Positions 27,726 to 36,055 of a stretch of 64,000 bases of DNA are shown one piece after another. A program made the translations under genes and the position numbers. Origin of the DNA: Aporhodopirellula rubra (GTDB lineage Bacteria > Planctomycetota > Planctomycetia > Pirellulales > Pirellulaceae); the NCBI RefSeq assembly GCF_014192335.1, contig NZ_JACHXU010000036.1, positions 1-64,000 of the forward strand, given 5' to 3'. The notes beneath the pieces were generated by a model. It was not told the DNA's origin. It searched no databases and saw only the letters and a list, made by a program, of their open reading frames with translations. Positions within the stretch are counted from its first letter, which is position 1, and the number at the start of each line of letters is the position of its first letter.

Positions 27726-28785
27726 CGAGACGACCGTCCCGATGCTGCTCGGTGATCTTTTCTTGAAGAAGCCGGATCATGTGCTTCAGTTCGTCTTGAT
27801 GAACTCGGTCGGCGGCCGCCGTGGCGCTCAACCATTCACGCCCCCGATGACTCTCGGGCCATCGGTCTGGTGGCAATACCGCGCTCACCTCCATCGGATA
27901 GACATGAACCGTGCATGTGGCGCCCCACTTGGCGTAGCTGTATCTTCCGACTTCGGCGTCCATCACCTTCCCGAGCACTCCGGCTTCTTCCATTGCCTCG
28001 TTCGCGGCGGACGCTTGAGCGGTCTTGCCAGGATCGTGAATGCCCTTGGGGACACCCCAACGTTTCCGTTTGCTTGTTGAAATGACCAGAATTTCTAGCT
28101 TGTGATCGCGGATTCGATACGGAATCACCGCCGATTGACGGTAATAGTACGCGGGGCGACGACGTCGCTCAGATCCGTTGATATCGGGAAAAGGAAAACG
28201 CTTGGGTAGTGCCGAAGGATCGATTGCTTGCACCAAACGTCCGCATGCGCCCGTGGTTGTTTGAGAATCGGCCCCAGGCCCGTTGCCCGCTATTTTGATG
28301 TGGAGCACGCGATCCATCTCATGCAACGCGCCGAGTTCCGCTTCGTCTCTCTCCGCGTCACCACGCATCCCGGTGACATTTTGACATAACCGTTGAGCAA
28401 CCGAGGCCCCCACCGCAATCAGCAGACACGCGGTTTCGGCGTGAAGATCAGCGGCCAGATTGGAAAACAGAGATTCGTCGAAGCGACTGAGTTGGTCGTC
28501 GTCTTGCACGATGTCTTCGTTGAGGCCCGCCGCTTTGCAAGATTTTTGAGCGGCTGTCCTCGACGCGAGCGTTGGCACGCACCGCACCTCGTCGGGCACC
28601 AGATTCTCTCTCGCGAACCAAACGCCGACTCGCTGGGCGTTGCGTTTGCACGCATCGGTCAAGTCGGCATCATATGAACTGCCAAGTGATTCCGATTCTG
28701 CCGCCTGCACGTCTGACGGCAAGTCCGTGAGAGATGAGGCGGCCGAACGTTCGGGGTGGCTGAAAATCAGGAGGTCCTTAAGCAC
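27718..28785 (-). CDS. fusion of degenerate SixA-like histidine phosphatase and Nudix hydrolase
   Basis: This 355-residue protein has two parts. Residues 1-170 resemble SixA-type histidine phosphatases (DLLIFSHPERS, then DADLTDACKRNAQRVGVWFARENLVPDEV), but R-H-A/G has become S-H-P and the second arginine motif is blurred, so catalysis is doubtful. Residues 210-355 form a Nudix domain with WGVPKGIHDPGK followed by NEAMEEAGV. The box keeps the E-x-x-E-E glutamates and, as in diphosphoinositol-polyphosphate-phosphohydrolase-like proteins, lacks the first glutamate. The GTG start has GAGGA about 8 nt upstream, inside the end of the HprK-like gene. MutT1-type proteins have these two domains in the opposite order. 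Confidence 0.8.
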   Translation of the reverse strand: MLKDLLIFSHPERSAASSLTDLPSDVQAAESESLGSSYDADLTDACKRNAQRVGVWFARENLVPDEVRCVPTLASRTAAQKSCKAAGLNEDIVQDDDQLSRFDESLFSNLAADLHAETACLLIAVGASVAQRLCQNVTGMRGDAERDEAELGALHEMDRVLHIKIAGNGPGADSQTTTGACGRLVQAIDPSALPKRFPFPDINGSERRRRPAYYYRQSAVIPYRIRDHKLEILVISTSKRKRWGVPKGIHDPGKTAQASAANEAMEEAGVLGKVMDAEVGRYSYAKWGATCTVHVYPMEVSAVLPPDRWPESHRGREWLSATAAADRVHQDELKHMIRLLQEKITEQHRDGRLDV

Positions 28786-29921
28786 GGTTGCGTCCTCAAG
28801 ATTGATTGACAGGTTTCCGAGGCTAGCTCGAAGTCGATTTTCCCGGTCGCTTCCCAGACATCGACTCGGTCGAGGTAATCCAAATAAGGTTCGTGATCCT
28901 CTTTGGCGGTATCGGTTTGAAACTTACCGGCCTCGTCCGCGTAGAATGGCCCTGGGCTTTTCGTTACGGCGTTTAATAACTCGGGACGTTGGCGAAGGTT
29001 GACCTTTCGGAATTGGCAATCGCAATCGGACGTTCGCTTCCAGTTCAGAATCAACAAATCGGTGAGTGTCGACTGCGGGACGATACGATTGTCGCCGTAC
29101 ACGTCAGCGACATCAACATCGAATTTTTTCTCAAGTTCCCAGAGATCTGCAGTCGGCATTGCTTCGAATTCCTGAAGCTGCTGTTGATCTAACATCGGGC
29201 GGAGCGACGGTAGACTGACGATGGTACCGGGATTGACTCGCGGGAGTTTCGGAATGCCGATCGCACGTACTTCGAGGGGACCTGACGATTCGATAAAGAG
29301 TCTGTCATTGGTGAGGAATGCGCTGCCCGGCGATTCGAGCATTCTTAACATCAACGACGACTTTCCACCGCCGGAGAACCCCGCAATGGCCATGGCTCGA
29401 TTATCGATGACGATCCCCGAAGCGTGACAGATCACCGCTCCGCGATGCTGCAGCCGATTCATGTATTGGCAATTAATATAATTAATGACTTGGTTGTCGT
29501 TGGCGACGCACGGTCCGTGTGCGATTCGATGCATTTCACTCTGCAGGAACAACACCCCGGTTCGTACTTTGCGAACCAACCGTCCGTCACACCGGCCGTC
29601 GTCGATCAAATCGAAATAGGCGTCCTTCCGTCCCGTTTTCCCGGGTTCTCGCCGCCAATCGGTGAAGGACAAGTCGAGGTCAGTCGGCTGGGCATCGATT
29701 GCATAGACGGTGCAATCACAGGAGTCCAAACCATCCCCATCATCCGCGCTAACCGTGTAGGCAAAATAAGCCCGAAGTCGATCGAGAAGAGCGGTGGAGT
29801 TCGAACGAATGCCAATGCGATAGTCGTCGAGTTGCAAGACGACGGAATCGGTCACCAACTCGGTGTCAGCCATCAATGTCTGAGCGACATTCAAGGAGGT
29901 GATCTTCAATGAGTCGTGCAC
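28767..29921 (-). CDS. HprK-related kinase B (GAK system)
   Basis: This 384-residue protein has an HPr-kinase-like C-terminal half. HRGAVICHASGIVI (159-172) leads into a P-loop, G181-F-S-G-G-G-K-S-S189, followed by FLTNDRLFIE, a usual HprK arrangement. The N-terminal 150 residues are specific to the HprK-rel-B family. HprK proper phosphorylates a serine on HPr, but no HPr or PTS gene is in this window, so the acceptor is unknown. The GTG start overlaps the ATP-grasp stop by 16 bp. An ATG at 29873 is an alternative. The 3' end overlaps the SixA-Nudix gene by 19 bp, a sign of tight coupling. Confidence 0.8.
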   Translation of the reverse strand: MHDSLKITSLNVAQTLMADTELVTDSVVLQLDDYRIGIRSNSTALLDRLRAYFAYTVSADDGDGLDSCDCTVYAIDAQPTDLDLSFTDWRREPGKTGRKDAYFDLIDDGRCDGRLVRKVRTGVLFLQSEMHRIAHGPCVANDNQVINYINCQYMNRLQHRGAVICHASGIVIDNRAMAIAGFSGGGKSSLMLRMLESPGSAFLTNDRLFIESSGPLEVRAIGIPKLPRVNPGTIVSLPSLRPMLDQQQLQEFEAMPTADLWELEKKFDVDVADVYGDNRIVPQSTLTDLLILNWKRTSDCDCQFRKVNLRQRPELLNAVTKSPGPFYADEAGKFQTDTAKEDHEPYLDYLDRVDVWEATGKIDFELASETCQSILRTQPCLRTS

Positions 29922-30808
29922 TGGCTGAGCTCTTTCAATACGTAATCGGCGTACATCGCGGACGCGTCCATTCCCATTCCATCCTGGACGCCGCGAAACC
30001 CACCGAACGCGGAGACTTCAAACACGATCGGTCCGTCATCGGTATCGGCGACATCAACAGTGGTGAAATCCATCCCAAACAACGCTTGGGCTCGCGTGGC
30101 GAGATCGATGGTGGATTGCGGTGGTGTGTGCGACGCGTAACGCCCACCGCTTTGAATCGTGGTATTCCATGCCTCGCCTTGGTTGACGCGTGCATAAGTT
30201 CCGACGTATTCGCCACCAAGAAAAACCATTCCGAGGTCTTGGCCGGGAAGGTTGATCTTCTTTTGAATGTACATCATCGGGTTGCCCGCGCGGAACCGGT
30301 CGATGATGCTGAACAACGTTGCTTCATCAAGAGATCCGTCCACCAACTCCATCCCTCGTGCCTTGGTGGAATACAGGGGTTTGAGGACAGCCGCTCCGAA
30401 TTCCCGAATCGTCCGAACCGCTTGGTTACGGCTCTCAGTGACAACGGTTTCAGGCATGGGGATGCCGCCGTTTCGAAGTGTCATCGTACAACCCAAACGG
30501 TCAATCATTCGAATGATCGTTTCGGTCCGCGAGAACACTCGGACGCCCGCGTGCTCGGCCAGTCGTAACAATTCGATCCGATCGAGTGTCGCCGGCGAAT
30601 ACTGCTGGCTAATCTTCTTGACGATCAATCCGTCGAGCTCGCAAAGGTTGACGCCGTTGGCCACCAGTTTCCCGGACGTCAATTCCGCGCACACGTCTTC
30701 CATGTCGACCACGAGCCGAAATCCGGTGCGTGCTTCGAGAGAATCCGCCAGGACTTCAGTCGACCACTTCCCCGGTATCCCGATGACCCCGATTCGTAGT
30801 GCACTCAT
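29906..30808 (-). CDS. ATP-grasp enzyme (GAK system)
   Basis: This 300-residue protein starts MSALRIGVIGIPGKWS, chosen because its ATG overlaps the upstream stop codon in ATGA. A frame 85 codons longer is only overlap with the upstream gene. ATP-grasp features: an N-terminal pre-grasp fold, AAVLKPLYSTKARGM (lysine and loop), MYIQKKINLPGQDLGMVFLGGEYVGTYAR and IVFEVSAFGGFRGV, where the metal glutamate is kept but the usual asparagine is serine. It is RimK-like in build, so it should join a carboxylate to an amine, or act as a kinase as some ATP-grasp enzymes do. It is one of the three defining GAK genes. Confidence 0.82.
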   Translation of the reverse strand: MSALRIGVIGIPGKWSTEVLADSLEARTGFRLVVDMEDVCAELTSGKLVANGVNLCELDGLIVKKISQQYSPATLDRIELLRLAEHAGVRVFSRTETIIRMIDRLGCTMTLRNGGIPMPETVVTESRNQAVRTIREFGAAVLKPLYSTKARGMELVDGSLDEATLFSIIDRFRAGNPMMYIQKKINLPGQDLGMVFLGGEYVGTYARVNQGEAWNTTIQSGGRYASHTPPQSTIDLATRAQALFGMDFTTVDVADTDDGPIVFEVSAFGGFRGVQDGMGMDASAMYADYVLKELSQCTTH

Positions 30809-32427
30809 GAAAACAGTTCCCGGATCGGCAGTCGGAAGTCGGATGCCGATTCGGTCGGTTGCTCGATCGCACGTTCCAAAATGTAAAACCCACGCAGGTA
30901 CATCGACTTGGCGAGCGATTTGTCCAGGATGAAACGTGTCGAGGTGATGAAGGACCTTGCCAGTCCGTATGCCAGCCGCAGTTCGAAATTCTTGTCGCTC
31001 TGTTGGCGTGCGAACTTGCTCGCCGTCGCGTGCATTTGTTCGGCGACGCTTGCGATGCGACAACGAGTCCGCTTATCGAGTGTCTGCAAACGGTAGTTCG
31101 AAACCATGAAGACCGAGACGTCTTGCGTGTAATCGGCGTAGCACGAACGGTGCAAGTCGATGAAGTTGACCCGTTCTTCGGCGGTATCAATGATGATGTT
31201 GTCGAGATTAAAATCGCCGTGAATGTACACCGAAAACGGCGGCATGACGGATGACTCTCTCTCTTCAGCAACAGCGATCAAATCGCTCAGCGATTGCGTG
31301 CGGGATCGGCAAATGCGTCCCTTTCCACGAGCGAACTCGGGATGAACGTCCACGACGGTGTCGAGTCGTTTGCGCAACTGCGCCATATGATTGGAACGGA
31401 CGGGTTTGTCCGACTTCGTTTCCCGCCAAACCGCTTTGACTGTTTTTGCGAGATGTTGCTGTGCCGATTTGAGTTGGTCATCGGTACCCGACAATAGGAC
31501 TTTGTCGAACGTATACCCCGGAAGATGTTCGATCATCAACGACGCGTTTTCGCCGCGTTTGCGATACGACAAGATCTGCGGCGCGATGCCTGGGAAGATT
31601 TCGTGCCAATTCTCGACGCTCTTGCGTTCCTCTTTCAGTTTTCGTTTTTCGCCGTCTTTTACGATCGCCGCAAAACCGTGGGCCGCGTCGCGACTGATTC
31701 GCGAGATATTGGTTCCCGAGTTGGTCTCGGCAACCTTCGCCACCGTGGCCTGATCGATGCCGAGATCATCGAACGCGGTTTTCAATAGTCGAAAACGGTC
31801 GCGTTGCATCGGCCGTCCTAAACGGGCACCGACCATCGACTCGCTGACGTCACGCAACACCGCGCTCATTTCGTTGAGTTGCGTGGCGATGAAGAACGCG
31901 GTCAGCACACGGTCCGGGTGTTCGATGCTCTGCAGTTCACGAGTTTGGTCTTCAAAAAACGTTTCATGTTTGGACGACATCGCGACCGCGAGATCGCTAA
32001 CCTTCATGGCCGTTTTTGTGCCCTCCTCCTCGATACCCGATCGGATCAGCTCGATCCCCTTGAGCACATCTTCGACGAGCCCGGTCGACGAGAGTGACTT
32101 CAAGATTCCACGCCGTTTGCGACCGTCGAGTTGCCGGGCGCAATCGTGAATGAGTCCGGTCAACCGATCGAGCTGAGTTGCGATCGATTCGGCGGCGCGG
32201 AGCGAGTGCGTTTCCAGCTTTTCCGCAGAATCGGATGCTCGGACCGCAGTCACGCATGCATCATGGATTCGCATTTTGAGGTTGTACGAGTACCCGCGAC
32301 GATCGAGAATCCGCTGGGTCAGTTCGGCCGAAGGTGTGTCTAACAACGTGACCAAATTGCTCAACTGCGTGCTGGTTTCAGCGAGCATGAACTGCAGGTT
32401 GTCACGGATGGTTTGAGGGAGTCGCAT
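30805..32427 (-). CDS. fusion of PhoU-like helical domain and aminoglycoside/choline kinase-like domain
   Basis: This 540-residue protein has an all-helical N-terminal half (about 1-230; ETSTQLSNLVTLL and IHDACVTAVRASDSAEKL in style) resembling PhoU-type bundles. Its C-terminal half (about 235-520) is an APH/choline-kinase fold with HGDFNLDNIIID (catalytic aspartate and asparagine) and VNFIDLHRSCYADYTQDVSVF (metal-binding aspartate and family motif). It is probably a small-molecule kinase controlled by a phosphate-sensing or scaffolding domain; the substrate is unknown. It starts 5 bp after the Nudix gene and overlaps the ATP-grasp gene by 4 bp. No signal peptide is seen. Confidence 0.75.
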   Translation of the reverse strand: MRLPQTIRDNLQFMLAETSTQLSNLVTLLDTPSAELTQRILDRRGYSYNLKMRIHDACVTAVRASDSAEKLETHSLRAAESIATQLDRLTGLIHDCARQLDGRKRRGILKSLSSTGLVEDVLKGIELIRSGIEEEGTKTAMKVSDLAVAMSSKHETFFEDQTRELQSIEHPDRVLTAFFIATQLNEMSAVLRDVSESMVGARLGRPMQRDRFRLLKTAFDDLGIDQATVAKVAETNSGTNISRISRDAAHGFAAIVKDGEKRKLKEERKSVENWHEIFPGIAPQILSYRKRGENASLMIEHLPGYTFDKVLLSGTDDQLKSAQQHLAKTVKAVWRETKSDKPVRSNHMAQLRKRLDTVVDVHPEFARGKGRICRSRTQSLSDLIAVAEERESSVMPPFSVYIHGDFNLDNIIIDTAEERVNFIDLHRSCYADYTQDVSVFMVSNYRLQTLDKRTRCRIASVAEQMHATASKFARQQSDKNFELRLAYGLARSFITSTRFILDKSLAKSMYLRGFYILERAIEQPTESASDFRLPIRELFS

Positions 32428-32432
32428 CGAGT

Positions 32433-32939
32433 TCAGTCAATCAAGCCGAGATAAGTGGGAGACTCGTCAAAGTCATTTTTCAGAATCTGCTGCAAAGACT
32501 CGGGCCAAAGCAGCGTCGCCGATTCACTCGCGAGATCCAACCAAAGCACGTCCTGTTGATGCTTGTCTGGATTGCGACCGTTTGCGGCAACATAGTCGTC
32601 TGGGATATCGCAGCGAAAGATGAATTCGATTTGATGTCGCATCGTCGGCGGCGTTGTGTCACGGGGTTTGTAGTAGTCCGCGACGTGCATTAAGTCTTGA
32701 ACATCGACGGCGACTCCGATCTCTTCGACGCACTCTCGTCGCAATCCTTCCTCGAGAGTCTCACCAACCTCCGAACCGCCTCCCGGAAGCGTGAAACGCA
32801 CGTCTCCATTCTCGTAGACTTTGCGTTGCACCAACAGCCTCCCCTCGCGCAGGATGACCGCCCGAACCGCATTGCGAACCGCGGGAGTAAAAACGGTTGT
32901 TTTCTCGTTCATGCTCATGGCATGGTTCATTCTAAGCAT
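32433..32939 (-). CDS. Nudix hydrolase
   Basis: This 168-residue single-domain Nudix protein carries the full box: G-x5-E then REC-V-EE-I-G-V (GSEVGETLEEGLRRECVEEIGV in segments), with all metal-binding glutamates present. Such enzymes split X-linked nucleoside diphosphates, (d)NTPs, dinucleoside polyphosphates or inositol pyrophosphates. Several methionines near the N-terminus leave the start uncertain (32939, 32930, 32918 or 32912). It is the second gene of the operon, 5 bp before the PhoU-APH fusion. Confidence 0.88.
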   Translation of the reverse strand: MLRMNHAMSMNEKTTVFTPAVRNAVRAVILREGRLLVQRKVYENGDVRFTLPGGGSEVGETLEEGLRRECVEEIGVAVDVQDLMHVADYYKPRDTTPPTMRHQIEFIFRCDIPDDYVAANGRNPDKHQQDVLWLDLASESATLLWPESLQQILKNDFDESPTYLGLID

Positions 32940-33175
32940 CTAAGTCACGTCCTCGTGTCCGTTCCGTTCTCTCAGTTAAGCAAGTCGTTTGTTAAGGCGT
33001 CAGATCCGTCAGGACGAAAACAAGTGGCACGGATGGATCGATGTGCGTGCGTGATTGTTGGTGCGTGCATCCGAAGCTCCATCAAAGAAACTTCCGAGCA
33101 AAGAGCGGCAACCTCCATGAAGTGACGTGGGGTCGGCTTGAAATGTATCTGCCCAGGATTCGTCAGGCGTGCCAA
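32940..33175. other. gap between CHAD and Nudix genes
   Basis: No terminator is seen on the minus strand, so read-through from the CHAD gene is possible. A 67-codon minus-strand frame (32972-33175) is histidine-rich and lacks a recognised domain; I do not call it a gene. Confidence 0.4.
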
Positions 33176-34264
33176 TCAGGCCTTACTCGAGTTCGCGTGA
33201 AGTTCGGTATCCTCCTCCGGCGTGGCCTCCGAATCGTTCTCGGTCGTATCGCGTTGGCGATCGCCAGCAACGGAACTTGCCTCCGCGTCGGGTTCTTCAC
33301 TTGGGTGTGCGTCGGGACGTTGTTCCTGATCGATCGTGCCAGCGTCATCTAACGAAATGGCATCCGCGAATTGCTGCTGCATTTCGGAGACGCGTTCAAT
33401 CGACCACCACTTTGAAAAGTCCTCGCGGGATGATTCCAGTTGAGTCTTTTCGAACTCGATCATTTCGCGAATCGCTGGCTTGCAGCCTCGTATTCCCTTG
33501 GCTTTCAATAGCCCTTCATAGAAGTCGACGGCGGATGCATGGTCGTTAATGTCACCCAGTTTGTTTTGCAATTTTGCAAACACCGTCGAGTTTCGCTTAG
33601 CGAACTTTCCACCTAAGGCGGACGACAAAAGATCGATTGCATAACGAACCGTTTTGCCTTCGATCCGCAACTGGTGCAGCGCCTCAATGTCGCTCATGTC
33701 GACTCTGGCAGCAGCAAAGAACCGGTCAGTCATCGGTTCGAATTGGGCACGTGCGAACGTCCCGAAATCGGGCTCAGCACCATCGCCGCGCCACTTCGCA
33801 CTTTTGGCGAGCGACTTTGCATTGCTGCGAAAATCTTGTCGTTTGGCTTTGACGTAGGCACGTTTGACAGGACGCTGGGCCGCGGCGCGACGTGCCCGAA
33901 CAAATTCGAGCAGTGCCGCGAACGCCGGTTCAGTCGATTCCGCAGAATGCTTTTCCACTCGTTCTTTGAGAATGTCCAAGTCACGCGCCGGCCCAGCCGC
34001 TTTACGTAACGCCCGCAGTTGCTTCTTGAGGACTCGTGTTCGTTTGGTTGGCAGCAAGGGAGCATACAGTTCCATTGCGGCGCTGGCGCGGCGAACACTA
34101 ACGCGCAGTTGATGCACATTCTCAACATCTTCCGTTGCTTTCTTGGCAGCCTTGGGCGCACGCTGCCAAACCGCTTTCAACCGATCTTCAAGACTCGCTT
34201 TTGCAGCGATCGTGACCGGGACGGTCGACTTAAACTGCGGAGCGGATTTCTTTGCCTTTGTCAT
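33176..34264 (-). CDS. CHAD domain protein (predicted polyphosphate binding)
   Basis: This 362-residue protein consists of a CHAD domain (about 25-300) with two repeated helical halves marked by VHQLRVSVRRASAAMELY and LHQLRIEGKTVRYAIDLL, rich in lysine and arginine. CHAD domains of other bacteria bind inorganic polyphosphate through this basic surface. A tail of about 55 acidic, low-complexity residues (from about 308) follows, which is unusual next to a polyanion-binding domain. It is the first gene of the minus-strand run, 236 bp before the Nudix gene; that gap may hold a second promoter. Confidence 0.9.
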   Translation of the reverse strand: MTKAKKSAPQFKSTVPVTIAAKASLEDRLKAVWQRAPKAAKKATEDVENVHQLRVSVRRASAAMELYAPLLPTKRTRVLKKQLRALRKAAGPARDLDILKERVEKHSAESTEPAFAALLEFVRARRAAAQRPVKRAYVKAKRQDFRSNAKSLAKSAKWRGDGAEPDFGTFARAQFEPMTDRFFAAARVDMSDIEALHQLRIEGKTVRYAIDLLSSALGGKFAKRNSTVFAKLQNKLGDINDHASAVDFYEGLLKAKGIRGCKPAIREMIEFEKTQLESSREDFSKWWSIERVSEMQQQFADAISLDDAGTIDQEQRPDAHPSEEPDAEASSVAGDRQRDTTENDSEATPEEDTELHANSSKA

Positions 34265-34726
34265 CTTGTTACTTGACTTGCTCTTGCGATCTCCCGCGTT
34301 GGGGTCGTGCGAGTTCGCGGCCAGAATTGCCCTATGCCGAGGAATGTGAATTTGATGTTAAGCTTACGTAGTGAAAATGCGATGACAAGACGAATTACGG
34401 TGTTCTTGGAATTCTTAACAATTCAGCAGCCGCCTCACACCGACGTGACGTAACGCCATTCTGCGGTGAGCACACGCAAACATCGTCCGCCTCGATACAG
34501 GCTCCGGTCGCGAACGCGGCGGCGCTCACTCACTCAGTTTAGCCACAATAGATCAAGCGTGTATGAGCAGGTAATGAAGGAGCGGCGTTGATTATGATAG
34601 GCGATCGATCGCCCCAAATCATCCAAACGGCTCGCATCGATGAATGCGATGCGATCAAACGCAGAAGACACGGTCGCCCGGACGACCGTGTCTTCGTTGT
34701 TTGGATTGAGATGATCTCGCGGTGGA
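34265..34726. other. leader region of the GAK-type operon
   Basis: This 462-bp gap must hold the promoter of the minus-strand operon that begins with the CHAD gene, and it ends with the terminator of the small exported-protein gene. Bases 34340-34440 are relatively AT-rich. I cannot assign a -35/-10 pair with confidence. Confidence 0.4.
34664..34695 (-). terminator. hairpin terminator after small exported-protein gene
   Basis: A perfect 13-bp stem (GAAGACACGGTCG at 34664-34676 with its complement at 34683-34695) and a 6-nt loop lie about 31 nt after the minus-strand stop codon at 34727. It separates that gene from the GAK-type operon on the same strand. Confidence 0.75.
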
Positions 34727-35215
34727 CTACCGTTTGCCCCACTTCTTCGGGAAACCGATTTTGACCGACTTACTGATCGGCACGGATGCCTCGGCACCAT
34801 CGATCGCGATGTCGAGATACCACATCAGCGAGCTGATTTGACCGCTAACGCTCGACGGCTGTGAGTCCTCCACAAATACGATCAGCGTGTCACACCACAT
34901 CCGTGCGAGTTTCAGATCATCGACAGCGTCTTGCCATAATTGATGGTCGTCCAGCACGAGTGCATCGAAGCAGTGGAAGAACCCGTCGTCGCAAAATTCG
35001 GAAATCATGATTGCGACTTCGCCTTCGAGTCCGTCGTCCCCAATAGTATCCGCGATTCCGTCGGCAAAGACCATCGCGACGTAGCTGTACGTGTACGCGT
35101 TGTATTGATCTGTGTCATCGGCAAGACTGCTCGGGCTGGCCGCGTTGGCAGTCACCGTCAACAAGGCGAGACAGGCGATGGGCGCGACGAATTTAACCAT
35201 CAATTTTCGAAACAT
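34727..35215 (-). CDS. small exported protein of unknown function
   Basis: This 162-residue protein begins MFRKLMVKFVAPIACLALLTV and has a clear signal peptide with likely cleavage after ANA. The mature part is acidic, with two cysteines around DDGFFHCFDAL and one in ARMWCDTL, and is predicted helical. No family is recognised. The start is set by the signal peptide and by GAGGGG about 9 nt upstream; a frame 18 codons longer exists. It is monocistronic with a strong terminator hairpin. Confidence 0.7.
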   Translation of the reverse strand: MFRKLMVKFVAPIACLALLTVTANAASPSSLADDTDQYNAYTYSYVAMVFADGIADTIGDDGLEGEVAIMISEFCDDGFFHCFDALVLDDHQLWQDAVDDLKLARMWCDTLIVFVEDSQPSSVSGQISSLMWYLDIAIDGAEASVPISKSVKIGFPKKWGKR

Positions 35216-35539
35216 CTTTTTCCCCTCAGATTGGAAGTTTTCTGCGTGGGCTGAACCAACCAGCCTCACGAAATCCGAAGCGTGATCGCGGCGTCTTTGT
35301 TACACGCGATGCAAGATTTCACGGAGCCCGAAACGGCCTGAGCGACGACAGATAGAGGTGCGCAGAACGACCACATCATGCGTCATCGTGCCGCCTCGCG
35401 GGCCAGCAAAACGATTGGCCAAATGCGATTACCGGTCGCTATCATTTCGTCACCGATTTCTGTGATTGCTCAATGCGGTGATGTATTGTGTACTCTTTGT
35501 CTGTCACGCAAATGCTTCTCACGACATCTTGGCGAATCA
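35216..35539. other. intergenic region between divergent genes
   Basis: This 324-bp gap should contain promoters for the exported protein and the membrane protein. No conserved site, RNA or extra gene is recognised. Confidence 0.4.
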
Positions 35540-36055
35540 ATGGATCGGATCAGCTCCAACTCGATTATCCCTTCACAATCAATTCAAAAGGGCGTCCGTG
35601 GCTATCTCGCGACAACGAACAATTGGGTCATTGCGGCCGTGGCAGGTGTGGTCCTCGTTCCGTTGATCTTCACCGGATTCATCTGCTTCGCCCTGCCGAT
35701 GATGGGCTTTGCCGTCCTGCTGTTCCATGCGTACGAGATGCGTTTCAAAAATCCGGTCAGCACTGTTTGGCTTGATGGCGACAAATTGATTATGGAGCGC
35801 CGAGAAGAGATTGACCGAATCCGTCTGGCTGACATTCGCTCACTGAAATTGTCGAGATACAACAACCCTCCGTACATCGTGATGACATTGATTGTTCCGA
35901 GTCGATGGGGCGAGACGCTGACGTGGTTTCCTAGTCGGTTATCCTCGTTCGGCGAAATGCCTACCTTGGTTGCAGAACTGCAGAAACGCATCGATCAAAC
36001 ACGCGTTAATCAAACCGGCGACGACAATACACGCGAAGCCATTTCACCGAAGTGA
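35540..36055 (+). CDS. small membrane protein, two transmembrane segments
   Basis: This 171-residue protein starts MDRISSNSII. Two hydrophobic stretches are joined by a short turn (NWVIAAVAGVVLVPLIFTGF and CFALPMMGFAVLLFHAYEM), followed by a soluble beta-rich part (VWLDGDKLIMERREEIDRIRLADI) that resembles bacterial PH-like membrane proteins. The function is unknown. A longer frame begins at 35378, but its extra 54 residues are cysteine-rich and look like untranslated leader. Confidence 0.6.
   Translation: MDRISSNSIIPSQSIQKGVRGYLATTNNWVIAAVAGVVLVPLIFTGFICFALPMMGFAVLLFHAYEMRFKNPVSTVWLDGDKLIMERREEIDRIRLADIRSLKLSRYNNPPYIVMTLIVPSRWGETLTWFPSRLSSFGEMPTLVAELQKRIDQTRVNQTGDDNTREAISPK

Noticed and set aside
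29909-30568. 219-codon plus-strand frame with a perfect Shine-Dalgarno
   Set aside because: It is antisense to the ATP-grasp gene, has no recognisable domain, and the sense gene is strongly supported. Only the ribosome-site-like sequence is noted as a curiosity.
32972-33175. 67-codon frame between CHAD and Nudix genes
   Set aside because: Short, histidine-rich, no family, and no clear ribosome binding site. It could be a real small gene only if conserved in relatives.
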